Part shown: positions 34,535 through 53,800 of the stretch, piece by piece
How the letters are laid out: every line of letters starts with the position of its first letter
How positions within the stretch are numbered: the first letter of the stretch is position 1
From: Gibbula magus
Taxonomy: Eukaryota > Mollusca > Gastropoda > Trochida > Trochidae
Assembly (NCBI GenBank): GCA_936450465.1
Contig: OW388290.1
Location: 26,029,457-26,093,456, forward strand
Direction of reading: 5' to 3'
DNA length: 64,000 nucleotides
The notes under the pieces: model-generated
Seen by the model: only the letters and a program-made list of their open reading frames with translations
What the model was told of the DNA's origin: nothing
Database searches by the model: none
Program-made: the position numbers and the translations under genes

Positions 34535-36339
34535 GATTAATTTATATGTGGTGGAAAGTACATATTTTTAATATGTATGCGTTGAACATATTTAAAAACT
34601 ATTATGAATATTTGTATTTTATTAGAGATAGAACAAACTATATCCTTTCATAAGCAATACACTATTTTGTAAACTGAATTGCAGTGCTCTGAAGTTTCCA
34701 GATAAAGTAAATGAAGATATATTTAAATAAATATTGCTCCTGAGTTTGCACCAAGTCCATGGAACAACATTAATGGAGTCGCACGTAAAATCGCCAGGTA
34801 ATGGTTATTCTTTTCATCCTTTTCCTTTCGACAGGTGGATTGCGTGGATCTTCTAATATCGAACACAAACAACACGAATAACAGGGGATGTTGATTTATT
34901 TCGTCAATATCAATCAATATTTTGAAGAATCAGTTTAATCAGTCGATCACGTCACATGTGAATACAGCAACACGTTCACTGTAGTGTATTTGCAATAAAT
35001 CTACTCTGTGATTCTTCATATACTGTACAGGTCATTCGTGACTAGAGTAGGTATACTTTCTTTCACTCTTTGCACATATATAAACATGGAGGACTACCGC
35101 ACTAGATCATTGACGACTTCAGTGCACATGACCTTAATATGTCACCCGTGGGTCTTCTCGTTATTAAAGTGTCAATTTCATCTTATACAATATAATGTTT
35201 ACCTTTGTTACCATAATCAACGAAATAAACCTTCTTTCCCTTCACTAAAATACCTTCCAATATCTTCACTGATTACATTACCCCTTGGAGGGGATGTCAA
35301 TCAGCCTATATGAAGTAGGTTGTCTTTCATTCAGAGAACGTATATCATTCTATTCCCATAGAGGTTACCCTCTTCAGTATTTCTATCGTAAAAATCTGCA
35401 GGGAGTAACTTCTGTAGGAAGAGCATGCACATTAAGTTTATCTTAGGTAATTTGTGTACAACGATGTTCTTAGTGCGATGATCCGATGGAAGCGCTTGTA
35501 AAATCTCCAAAATGAGTCAGTTACTGATAATCATCAAATAATCGATGCTATCAGAGTAAATAGTTTATGAGTTACTGTAATCGAGTTGGAGGGGAGGGTG
35601 GATGTGGGCTCTTTTCTGTTCAAATTTATAAAGGTCGCGCTTGTGAGAGAGTGGAGTTTATTTCGTCGATTACAGTACCTTTAATCATTTAAACTCAAGG
35701 TAAGGTTATTTACATGTAAGCCATGTTTTGTAAGAAAACCTACACCTTAAAGTGTCATGTGTACTCCACCGCTGTCTTCTTTTCAGTGGTAAAAGACGAG
35801 GAAAGTTCAAAATTCAAATTGCATATTTTAGGGAATAAACTTACTACATATTGCACAAGTATATTGCTGCTTATAACAATCATCACCCATGACGCAGTTA
35901 TAACAATTGAAACAAAGACAAAATTTGGGAAAGATTTACAATAATAATAAGACTTTTGTCAATTGTCAAACATATCACCCCAGTATCACCTACGTACATT
36001 ACATCAGTAATAACAGTCAACAAGTAGTCAAATAACACACACCAACAATTATATCTTCAATTTGATTCCTCCTCGATCTATTATGAAAACAAAGTTAAAC
36101 AGTAAAAATAAACAAAGAATTTAATCATAAGCAAACAAACCGTACATGTGCAACCAAGCGCAAAGCGGCAAATATTAAATGAAAATTGATGATACTAATT
36201 TAAAAAGTTAAGAAAAAGGGTATAATTAAAGGATAAGAAAGACAGAGAGACAGAAATACAGACAGAGGGACAATACAGAATATATAGACAGAGAGTAACG
36301 GAAACACATCTAGAGCGTATGTTAAACAAGATACAGCGT
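34535..36339. other. no gene recognised
   Basis: AT-rich with short ORFs. A hairpin at about 35350-35425 pairs ATAGAGGTTACCCTCTTCAG with CTGCAGGGAGTAACTTCTGT, a copy of a short motif also present near 8937 and 50214. Confidence 0.45.
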
Positions 36340-41445
<5,106 letters not shown>

Positions 41446-41882
41446 TCATACTTTGCTCTCGTCGTCATGATCTGGGCCAGACCTCTTCCGCGAAGAGCGA
41501 TGTGACGACACGGCGTTTCCGTGGGCGTTAGGAATGGCATTCGTCTGCGGCTTGGGCGTTGGTTTCGGCGTTGGTTTGAGGCACTGTGCCAAGTTGACAA
41601 TTTCACCCTGAATGTTTGCCAGCGCCTGAACCACGTTACATAAGGCTTTCTGGTTCTCCGTCATGAGTTTGCGGATGAATTCAACGTCGTCCTGCAGACG
41701 GTTGTTCTCTTTGCTGTTGGCCTGGAGGTGCTGCAGACGTACGTCAAGAAGCTTCTGGGATCTCTGGATCGCGTCCAGCTGGGGGATAGCCAGTGTTGTC
41801 GTCATAGGAGCACTGGCCATAGACGTCCTGCGAGTATGGTGGCTGCGATTTGCAAGTTTCCTCTTGGCAGCCGCGGTTTTAC
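41446..41882 (-). CDS. TRPC last exon: coiled coil and stop
   Basis: 437 bases after a TTGCAG acceptor, phase 1 in, ending at TGA (41448-41446). It codes a basic start, then QLDAIQRSQKLLDVRLQHLQ and VEFIRKLMTENQKALCNVVQ, a predicted coiled coil suited to tetramer assembly, followed by a KPTPKPTPKP repeat and a charged end. Divergent from vertebrate TRPCs, as is usual for this region. Confidence 0.85.
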
Positions 41883-44800
41883 CTGCAACAGTAATCTTAC
41901 GTAAATCGTAGATGAGATCGACATTTCCATTATCAGCAATAATTGGGTTTTCGTTTGACTATTTACCATTGTTTACCATGTACATTTGGCATAACAGTTT
42001 TACCTTAAGTTATTTACACCTTTTTATCACATCGATTTGAGAACTAAATTTGATTGCTTGTAATATGATATTATTATCATTATATGAAATATGACGCAGG
42101 TGAACGGTAATAATAGGGTTCCTCTTCAGTGTAACTAACTTCCTTGTTTTACAAATGTTTCTCACCCTGATACTTTGTATATCGTTAACATATGTCTTTA
42201 CTTAAGCGATTAATATATGTCACGACTTTGAATACGTGATTCTTTCTACCGATAAGTAGTTTGTTCCCTGACCTTCACCCGCAGTCCTCCCAGGATCCTC
42301 TCCTTCCTCTTCCGGTATAGGGGGCGTGGCGTAAGGAATCCTATTGGCTGCATCCGGAACAGGAGGGGGAGGGAACTCTGGAGCCTCAATAAACTCCACC
42401 TCCTCAGCCCGGATGTTGCCCACTGCGTCCTTTATAACTATTAGGAGATTGGAATGTTAGTGATGATGAATTAGATATTTTTAATTAATAAAATATTGTA
42501 CAAAATATTTTAGAGATAAGGTTATTTATTGATATTTCCAAAGTGACACCTCAATGATTCCACGATATCGAATGTATCATAAATAATGGCTTAAAATATG
42601 ACATGAATTAATTAATTGTATTCAGTATAATAAATGCCATCTAAAACAGTTATAGATTTACTCGATTGCAATACTTGATTATCAATGGTTTATAATTATA
42701 TTAAGATATTTATGTGGTAAATTTTTATGAACATATACTGAAGTTCAAAAGAAACTTCCCACTCAAACTGAAGTTTTGTAAATGAAACACGAATTAAACT
42801 CTAATACAGTTGAGTATACAATGAGTTGATACAACAAATAATCAATAAATTTCGTTTTGAAGATAGATTGGGTCCACAACGTTCATGGCAATAACCAGGG
42901 GAGGGTTTCCTTTAAACGTCAGTAAATTAAGAGTATATAATTGACCATACTGCATCTACATCGGAGTTACTTCTACAGAATGAAGATCTGAAACAAATCA
43001 ACCTACAGTGCTCACCAATTTCATCTTTGGCCCTCTCCAGCTTAAATAGATATCGTTTCACCAGCCTATGCATAATATCCGTGTATGACGTTTCATCTGG
43101 CTTCAACTCTAACGTCTTACACACGGTTTCACGGCGTTTCTGAAAGTAATACAATAACATCAATTATACTAAAGCCAACTAACTGTCAGATTACATCTGT
43201 AGCATTGCTAGTGTGACCTACAAATCAAGATATCTTGTAGCATATTCCCTAATAGCTAGTCTCGACAGCTGATCGCCTTGATAACATTTGTTGTGTACTG
43301 TCTTATGAAAACAAAAAGCAGGAAGCGTCCATAAAGGTTTCCCATTCTGTTGGCGCAAACATTGGAAACTCCCTTATCACAAATCTCAAGAGAAGAAACG
43401 AGACAAACACTCTCTCTAATCGAATGCCTTCAATATCATATATTATCTCAGATTTAAATAACCGCAGAACTCTTTTTTTCGATATTCTGTAATTGTCGAA
43501 ACAAAATGTTTCCATCGACCCTTGCCAATGTATACAAGAACACCAAGAACGACAACTCTAAAGACGTGTCTTGAACATACTACAAGAAAAAGAGGTGCAC
43601 TTCAGCAATTATCCCAATGCCCAAATGACTTTTAAGTGATGATCTGACCCAACGTGAAGACAGGAGGTGATGTGATGACGTGATGCCCCCACTAGGTAGA
43701 TGTTTCCACGGCGCCACGTGTGCCTCAATGTAGCGCCTATGAAACACCTCTCCAGTAGGGGAGGTAACTCCAACCGTCCTGTAGTCAGCTACCTTAAACT
43801 AATGGCAAATATCGCTGAAATACCAGACAACTTACTATAAACTATTTATTATCAGATAAGGACATTTCTTGTAAAAACTCTCAGTAGATTTTACCACCAT
43901 AATTTAGCTGTTATTAAGACTTGAAGTTTCGCCAACCATTGAAATATTAGCTCGCAGCAGGTTAGATTTCTAAGACCCTGAACTTAAGACCTACAAAGGA
44001 TCTCAACATTACTTGCACTACGTAATTCCCAAGTATCAATGATCGCCTGGAATCGAATCGATCCCCCTGCACCTAGCTACTTAAACTAGAGGCAAATATC
44101 GCTGAAAATACTGAACTTCTATACAGAACTGTTGAAGTCATTGGCGAAACTGTGATGAAATTCAGTCTTACAAAGCCACAATGGCAGTTGGCGTGCTTCA
44201 CTTGAATCAGTCCCTCTCCCAGTAAGCATTGCTAGACAATACAGAGCATCAATTTTCTACAGGCCTTTGCGGAAGTATACTAACATGTTGACATCTTCAG
44301 ATATGTTTTGGTGATACTGAACGCCAGGTGTATAAGATGGAGTAAGATAAACTTTCATCCCTTTGCCCCAGAACTATTGTGGTTTGTCGTGTGGTGTATG
44401 CCAACCATACCTAGCCGTGGATCCATGTTCGTCAACTTACTTGCATAAGATTTCCAGCGTGAAACTTTACCTTTAAAAATGTCTGCTTCCGCGTCTTTTC
44501 ATACTCCAGGAAACCACTCTTGCCGTTTCTAATTAAGTCTTTAAAGAATATGTACACATAGTAGAATGACTTGGGAGTGGGGATCATGTTGAAGGGGACA
44601 GGGAGGGTGCTGCCGTCGTCCATGTAGTTCAACCAGAGCTTCGTCCTGGCGAACTTCCACTCTACATCACAGTCAGTCTGAAATATAGGATAACACCGGA
44701 TCAAACATAGTACCAACTTCCCAATGCAAGGCATAACTCTTGCCAGTCTCCATTACTGGCTGATTTAGGCCTTGCAGTATTTCCTTAAGAAATCTGTGTT

Positions 44801-47800
44801 TAGAAATCCAGGCCCGCTATGCATTTCCAGTGCAGCGATTCACTGCCTCGACACAAGAAAGCGAGGGAAATACCGCAAGGGTTAAATCAGCCAGTAATGT
44901 AGACTGGCAAGAGTTATGCCTTGCGTTTGGAAGTTGACATAGTACTGGAAGCACTACTTTTCATATCTTGACGTCCATATGTTACAAACCATATGAATTC
45001 GTAATTTGTCATCAGATTCTTCATAATGAAAATATAATTGTGCCATTATTAAATCATCAAAGTGACAAACTTTCTCAATCGGGTCGATAAACTTCAAGGA
45101 CGACTATTTTTTCAATTTAATGAAGTATTCTACATTCTTTTTGTAAACGAGACAGCCAATACAACGGACCGAGAACCTGTTCTTAATTTATGATAATTTT
45201 ATTAATTAACCACTTTTAATTGTATTTACACCACATACTTCATTGCAATTGAAACATAATTATGAACTGGCTTGTTGAACAGATAACACTGCTCGAAGTT
45301 TTGAATAGAAAGCCTCGGTCTTTCGCCGTTTGTTCTCTCTCAACCACGCATGCTCTGAACATGCATCGCAGTGGTCCACCTGTCTCGTATTGGGCCTTTT
45401 ATCATGTACTGCCAAGTTTTGTAAATTTTGGCCAAATTTTCTACTCATAAGGTCAAGGTTGTAAATACTGTATGAACGCAATACGATTAATAGTTAATTA
45501 ATAATTGAACATAAACTATGTGATCGGTTAGTGTTGTTTACAATGTCACCTATGAAAAAAAATCAGTACGTATTGCTACTACACCAGCTGAGAGATGAGT
45601 ATTATCACCTGTATATCTTCAAAGGAGTGACTCATCATGGCGATGAGCATGTTGATGAGGACGATGATGATGACGACATGGTAGATACCGAACAGGTACA
45701 TGCCAACTCCCTCCACTATAGACGTGCTGCTCCCCTGACTAGACGTCCCGTACATTGCCTTGTACACTGAAACCAGGGACAAACACAGCCTTATACCACC
45801 CGCGGACACTACCATGCAGGAGGATTTCAGTTAAAGACTTATTTAGTTTGGGAAATGATAGTAATGAAACAGAAGACAATAGAATGTAACTGATTCTCCC
45901 GGGAAGAAAGTGTGAAAATGAGACACTTTTTTCATAAGTATAAACCTATCTCAGAATGTAAAAACTGATCAGTAGGTTTCAAAACCATTGCATGTAATCC
46001 GCAGCGGGTAATACAAATTCGATCTTATATACCCATGTACTTAATTCTACAACGTTCACAGTATCTTCAAATTACTTCCAATACTTAATCCCAAAGTATC
46101 ATTGATCGCCAGGAATCGAACCTGCAACCCTTCGCTGTTTAGACCAAGACTCATAGACCACATAGGATTAGTTAGTAAGAAGGGATGGACTGTTGAAATG
46201 TATTCCTTTCTACTCGAACTTGGTGATATTTTAGGTGCGCTTTACATTCGAAATGCCTGTATATGAAACATTAATATCTTTAATCACAATTTGACTTCAC
46301 ATGGGTTTAGAAAAATACAAGTTATTACTTACCTGAAATGTTTGTAGACAACAAAGTATACAACAACGAGTTACACAGCGATAAGAACCGGACAGAGAAA
46401 ACATGAAGAACTTATTTGAAAAAATTGAAAAAGAAAATATGAAATAACCACCATTACTTGCATGTACATTATTCAAAATGACGCAGATTGTATTTGATTG
46501 AGGTTTCCAAAAAAGCAGCAAGGAACTGAAAATACTTGAAGAGACAGCTGGAGACAGAACAGAAGAGACCACAGTGCACAGTACTCTGGAAAGCGCTGGC
46601 TTGAATCTATTCACCTGTTTGGTAATCTACACCTACTTCACCTTGTCACGTACCTATATGTACATTGTATATATGGAAACACTACACAACACACTATACT
46701 AGTACCATGTATCTAAAAGGGTTAAACAATGAATACATTTTAATCACATCCTCTCCCAACCTTTCCAATGCTATGTGTATATCGTGATTTTATATTTTCC
46801 TTCATTGTCTGATGTTTATGTGTTATGAACTTCAATATTAGACATATATTTATGCATTAAAACTGAACATTGTGAAATACCAGGTATGTAGTGTGAAGGT
46901 AAATTCTTATCAGGATGGTATCAAAATGTATATTTATGTATGTATTACGAATACCTCCCTCAACAAGTTCAGAACATGTTGAACGAAGATTTACAGTGTC
47001 GGTATCAACTACAATATTATATAGCTTTAACCTCCCAAATAGGGGTGTTCTATTATCTTGTAATTACCGTGTATTATTCCATAATATTCTATTATCTAAA
47101 CATCAGTTTAACTAGTATTGTATTAATCCATATAGAAGACATGCACGTCCACCACCCACATCTACCCAAGGGTCTCTGCCTAGGGCTGTAGCTATAAGCC
47201 TGCTAAGACGAGAAGCACCAAACCGTTAGCATGCATACTGGGGTACCTGAAGGGATGTTAGGGTCTTTGGGGCCTCCATCGGTACAGTAAATTCGGCCGC
47301 GTTCACTGTCAAGTACCTCACATTTTCGAACTGCAAAGATGAGGTTAATATGACGAAAAATGCACCACCCAAAGTACTGACACATCACAGCGCGGCCACA
47401 CACCACACACCACACACACAGGCTGCGTCCAGTCTCTTGCTTTTAGTTGGAGGACATCACAGGCTGTTAGTCCATCATTGCAGCTAGAGAGACAGACAGA
47501 CATACATGAGAGACGGACAGACACTTACACAGACAGACAGATACAGGAGCTAGAGAAAGCCACACACGCCTGCCTACCTCCCGCCGCTTTGCCTGTCATC
47601 ATATTTGGAATATAGCCTGAAACAGTAGCGCTTACACAGTCACGTCGTAACTCACACATGGAGACTCGTTGTCGTCATCGGTCCTGTACCGGAGTCTGTC
47701 TGTCATCATACAGTCGTTAATAGGAGTCTGCTGGGGCAATATTGTGGCAATGTGTTGTGTTAGTATGCAGCGTAAAGAGTAGTTAATCTTACAGTATTTG

Positions 47801-50800
47801 GATTTTTAAAATTTGTTTATGTTTATTTCGTAATTTGCAGGAGTATGATTTCTAACTGTATTTAATTTCCTCATTAAACGCTATATGTGATCATAATGAA
47901 TAATGTTCAGTTTTTTTATGTCATTAAGTGTCTTTGCCTTTGAATATTGGAATTTTCCTTGAACTGAACAGTTCAATCTAGTGGACGTGTACATATGAAA
48001 AGCATTATCGTCGCATATCGTGTGTTATTGAGGATAATTTGAAATTGTTTCATTTCTGGATGTTGTCAGCGGAACCCTGTTGATGAGTGTCGTGTGTGTT
48101 AAATTAGGCTCTTACCTGTTTGATGATTCAATCGAAAGAAGGACGTATAATTTAATTTAAGCTACAGATTTTGCATCATACTGTTTCATACATCATGGTA
48201 ACAAATTGGAACGATCTGAACTTGTACATTATCGTCCTTCTGCCATTCCTTATAACATACTGTCATACTGGAATCCGATTTAATGCATTTCAAATTATGT
48301 GTTGTCCAGTATTGTGCGATATTCAGTTGTCTAAGCGATTCCATGTAATGATGTGCTTGGAACTCTCGACACAGCTTAGACAATAGACGGCATAAGCTTA
48401 CATTTTGACAAGTAGACATAATTTCATGTTGAGCCTATCGAAATATGTATAAGCTTGAATCTAAACGAAAATTAAAGACAAACATATTGCGTAAGTGCGT
48501 ACTTGTATTGAGCAGATATGTCTGTATACATTTATCATTAAACAAACCAATATATTTCCCCCTATAGCAGATATAGACTTATGTGAAATCAAGCGATATA
48601 TAAATTGTGATTATTGTTTTTAAGTTCATTGTTTGGCTGATGAGGATTGGTTATGTATGGTAAAAATAATCCCATCGTCGTGTCCTCAAATATCAAATAT
48701 ATCAAAAACACTCCTCGACTAAAACAACAATATCCTTGGCATGCCTGGACATTGTGTTTCTTTAATCGACTCGTGTACAAATATTTGATAACACAAGAGA
48801 GGTTCTCTGTATAAACAATCGTTTGCTATCAGGTAATATAAAAGGAAAGTTTGGATGATAAGAGCTCCGTGAACGATAAACTCGACTGACAAATATAACT
48901 CTGAGTTCTTACTTTCGTAATACAATACCAAGAAAGATTCCATGAATCGATATTTTAAAAATGAAATGGCAACCGTGAGAGATAATGACCAGTTTTATTG
49001 GTATTTCCTGATTTAATGTAAAACTTATTATCAGTACAAGGAAAAGAGAGAAGGACATTGATAAAAAAGGGCAGAACACATCGTTGTCCTTTAAACTAAA
49101 TTCAAGTAAAATACGGCTAAACAACTACTTGTCGACTGTCCAGTAACGACTCCCGCTCTGTTGCGTCATCTTGTCAATAATGAAATACAATACATGTGGA
49201 ATTAAAACATAAATTAAACATTCAATTATCACGCGTATGCTATGATTATTTTACCAGATACCAAACAATGTATAATAGAACCGATTATATCCAGTGAGTA
49301 TTGTTATAAATGCCTGCAGTGAATGAACTACAGCTTGGGAAACATGCATACTCTTTAAATGAATTTATCAAAAAATGATTTCTCAAGTCTTGAGCTAAGA
49401 GAAACTATCTATCATATAAATGGAATTGAAAGCTCTCTTATCTACATGAACTGAACAAAGGCATGTCACAAAGTTGGGTAGATAATGTTAGAATAATAGA
49501 ATTAACACTGATGTTGTGACGTCACTCACCTCCATCTGGGTCAGGGTGTGTAACTGTAATGTCGGTTATGCTCACTTGACCAAACATGGACCAAAATAGG
49601 CTATAAAACGTCTGTCGTAAACTGAAACAAAAATATGCCTCATATAAACATCAGGTAAATCATAACTAAAGTATATATACTGAAATACGGAAGTAAAACA
49701 TTTGTCATTAATTACTTAAATCATGTCACGTCAAAATGGTTTTGGTCAGAGTGTCTGATATTTAAGTAGATATGTGTAAACTGTAGAAATTGTATCAATA
49801 AACTGTTGAACCCTTTTTGAACTTAAATGTTTTGATTCGTCTTTACTGTAGGACGTCACCAAAGCAAATAAAGTAAGCCAAATCTGCCCCTTTTGGACCT
49901 TCCTGTCTCGTCAAGTTAAGGATCCGAATTTAGTTGTAACCTCTGTTACACATTGAGCACTTGCACTTACTCATGTTTGATTGCATCAGAAGTTAGTTGA
50001 GCAATCAGCGACATTGTTTCCAACTGAGCATTCAGTGACCATCGAATTGACAAGAGTTGCTTCATCTGTGCAATGTGCACATTTTGTTTACAAGACACAA
50101 TTCGGTCGTTGTTATTGGACAAACATAAGATAAGGATATGTGTTGCTTTCACGTTCACCGCCAGGGAGAGACATTGTCTATATATAACAGAGGTTACAAT
50201 GGAAACTATGAAGGAGAGTAACCTCTGTGGGAAGAGAATACTCTTGTCTGTGATACGTGGTGTTTACTTGAGAGCTCTGCGTCAAGGGCGATTCCATTGT
50301 AATACTATTTTTGCATTGTTATTCGTACATACAAAAGGCAGACTTATATTAAATATTGAAATATTATAAGATAATCCAGAGCTCATTTTTTATCAGAACT
50401 ACAATTACCCTTATCTAATATTCAGGTTGTTTGAACACACCAAATTACAGAAGAGCTCGATTAACTCAGACGTGTCAGACTTAACTGCAAGGTACACGCT
50501 TTATCCAAGTGTGGCTAAATAGTCGTGAGATTGCACTATTTGGTTAATTCTGAAGAGAGACACACTGAATGTAATGTAATGAGTAATTGCCTGATGAGCA
50601 AGTCTAGACGGTAGCAATCACCCTCCAAGTCTACTGTATCAGAGTACAAACAGACAGCCAGACATCAGAGATGAGCCCGGCTATCCTGATCAGCAAGCCG
50701 GCAACTCTTGTGTAGCATCGCACACAGTGGCTGATGAAGCGCCCCCTACATATACACCAGATTAACAGTAGGTAAATACTCCACTGCCTTCCCTCCATAC

Positions 50801-53800
50801 ATCAAACTTCAATTTATCTTGAAGGTTGTTTCTAGTGCTTGTACTTCAGCGCTTCATGTAATACATGTGCCAATTGTAAATAACGCCCTGACGAATGGAG
50901 CAAGTTGCCTCGAAACTTTTGGAGTGGAGTACGGCTTGAATTGAACTACTGATCCTTGGGTAAAACCTCATTCTGAATGAATTATTCACATGATTGTTTG
51001 ACAAGACTTTCTTGGTATTGGTCGAAATTCGCGAAACCTTATATGAAGGTGATCGAATAGGTTCTTAGCAAAAACAGGCGATTCTCAACAGCAAATGGCA
51101 GTTTCTTTAAGACCCTGTAGCACGTTTTTGGCATATCATTTGTTCTCAAATTTGCCATTTATTATTGAGGTACAATCAATGTATAGATACGTTAGAGAGT
51201 GAAAACATCTCATTCTAATTACACGACCCGAAAAGCCGTATTATCTGTATTGGTAGAAAATTGGCCGACGTATAAAGTGATTTTTTAAAATTTTGTGGAA
51301 CTCTTCATTGTGAGAGGTAGTTTTATAGTCTCATGCGATTTTGTGAGTTCAGACAGCAAGGTGGTTGATCATTCAATCATGGTGCCGTATTTAAAACTGT
51401 ATTCTTAGTGTAAAGTTTTCGCTGCATCAGCCAGAATTTCAACTACTTGGACACATCAAAGTGATCGCTCGAATTGAAATGAACTTAACCGAACCATGTA
51501 CATTCGTTTTAGAACTATTTATTGATTGAAGAATATGGTTTCGCCATTGTTAGCACTTTTTCGCGAGAGTCCTTTATTTCGGCGTGCCACAGCGCTTTTA
51601 ACATATACAATGACAAGCAGATAGGTTCATTTTACTAATTTCAGATTTAAGTGATCTGCAAGTGTGTATGATTCAGCACATTTTGAAAAATTACAACAAA
51701 AATGTTCCGCTAAAATGCCGAAAGGAAATACTGTGCAAAACTAAATTTAGATCTTCACTTCAGAGAGTTTTTCAGATTTTGAGACAACTGCAGTGTGGCA
51801 CAAGTCTAGCTGTAAGTGATAACTAAAATTGTAGATCACATAAAATAACATTTCTAAATTAGTTATGAACACTTCCATTCACTTACAAAAACCTTGTTAA
51901 ACATTATCTTAAATTCAAAGGCATTTCGTTGACGATCTGTAGTCATTTTACATAGTTTAAAGTTCATATTTTTGAAAGTTTCTAAGCAATTTAATCTTAT
52001 TATACATATTGCAATAGTATGCCTCTATATTAATTGGGCCATTATAGTAACATGCGTTTATTTTGAATACAGGATCAGTGTGATTGACACACTTATAATC
52101 CTTAGATTTATTATCAACGTTATTATTAAATTAGCCAGTGATGGAGACTTGAGGGAGTTATTACATGTGAGGGAAGTTGATGTTCGGTTTGTTAATTCAA
52201 ATATCATCATCTCATTCAGCACAACACTTATTATTTAACATATCTGTGTTTTATCACTTGGTTTAATTTTGGTTTGAAAAGTATTGTAAACATAGATTTA
52301 TTCATGAAACTGACATGGAACGCCAATATTCCAAATTATTTCCATTTACGTTTGTTAAGTAATAATTAATTTAAACAAACTTTAGCCAAAATACGCAGAT
52401 GAATAAAATTCGAATGTTGGACTTGAAACGCACTGTTCTAAATAATGAAGCATATCAATACATGTATGTCTTTTGACATGAAAATAATGACTTTTATATT
52501 TTATTTGAAAATGTAATTCCAAATGAGGTCTGTAAGTATTGTAATTGGAAACTACGTAGAATAAAAACATATCCTACATGTATCCGCACACTTACGTCAA
52601 TCAAAATATATATGACAAAGGAGAGTGAAAGCTCAATATTACGCCCAAACCATTTTTTTGCATTGTAAACCTTCAAATAGATGTTACGTTCAATTTGGTC
52701 GAAACTTAGCCTAAATCTCACTAAAATCACTGATAGGATCTACTATAGATAAGCCAGAGATTTTTTTATGGCTTTTATTAATGCAAATTTTGGCCTAAAG
52801 CTATGGGTTCATCTCGTTGACTAGTTTACAGAGCGCTATTTTACTATACAGCGCCGACTTGCCTATCATTATAATTGAATCCGACATGCAAACGTCATTG
52901 GCAATTCAGTTTGAGCGCTGCATGTTATTTCATAATATCGCCTGCTTGGCACCTAACGTTCAAATTGATTGCATGAATTAGATGGCCAGCAGTTTGAATG
53001 GCTGATTTGGGAATTGATGAAAATACCTTTTTATACGTAAACTAGTGAGCGTCTAGGGTCATACGGCTGCATTCGCTTATTTAACGAAGCACAAGTTAAT
53101 TGGTCGTTTGCGACGTCGTTTTGCGCAGTAGTCTTTGTGTGATGTTCCCTAAACAAACTGATTTAGAAACTCCAAACCAATGACTCCTCGCAATGGTATT
53201 ATCGTTGATAATGAAAGTTGCTCATGTCCATGCTATGACAAGCTGAACGTTTTTACATATATTAAACAAATTGTCTATCTTATCAGCTAAAGTTCTTGAA
53301 TACTTATAAACAGTAATGTGAAACGAAAGAAATATTAAAACAATATTACAACTTGTCATTTGGTAATGGCAGTGCAATTGCAATGACGTGGCTTACAATT
53401 ATGTTATTACAACAGAGACATTCACGTAAAACTCAACTGTCTAAAAAGTCTCATTTTCATATTTATTCATCTAATTGCACCTGTTTTGCATTTTCACTGG
53501 TGGAGACTTTCGTCTGTGGAAGCAGCTTGCAGAAGGAAAAGGAGGCGTTTGTTTTTCTTTAAATTTCATTATATACAGCAAACGAGTTATGAAAATGTTT
53601 TGAATATTCAACCACGGATTTCGATGATGAGCATTCGAAAATATTTGCATATTATTTAAAAGTATTTGTATATGAATCATTTACATAGTGTTGGAGATAA
53701 ATAATTATTATATGTGATCACGTGTGTTCTGTTGTTTTATATCACACGTTGACAATGTCAGTCTTGCAATTTTCCAATATACAAGAGGTACTATAAGTCG

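Noticed and set aside
46297..46614. 105-residue minus-strand ORF in a TRPC intron
   Set aside because: No conserved motif, and no splice-consistent phase with the neighbouring channel exons.
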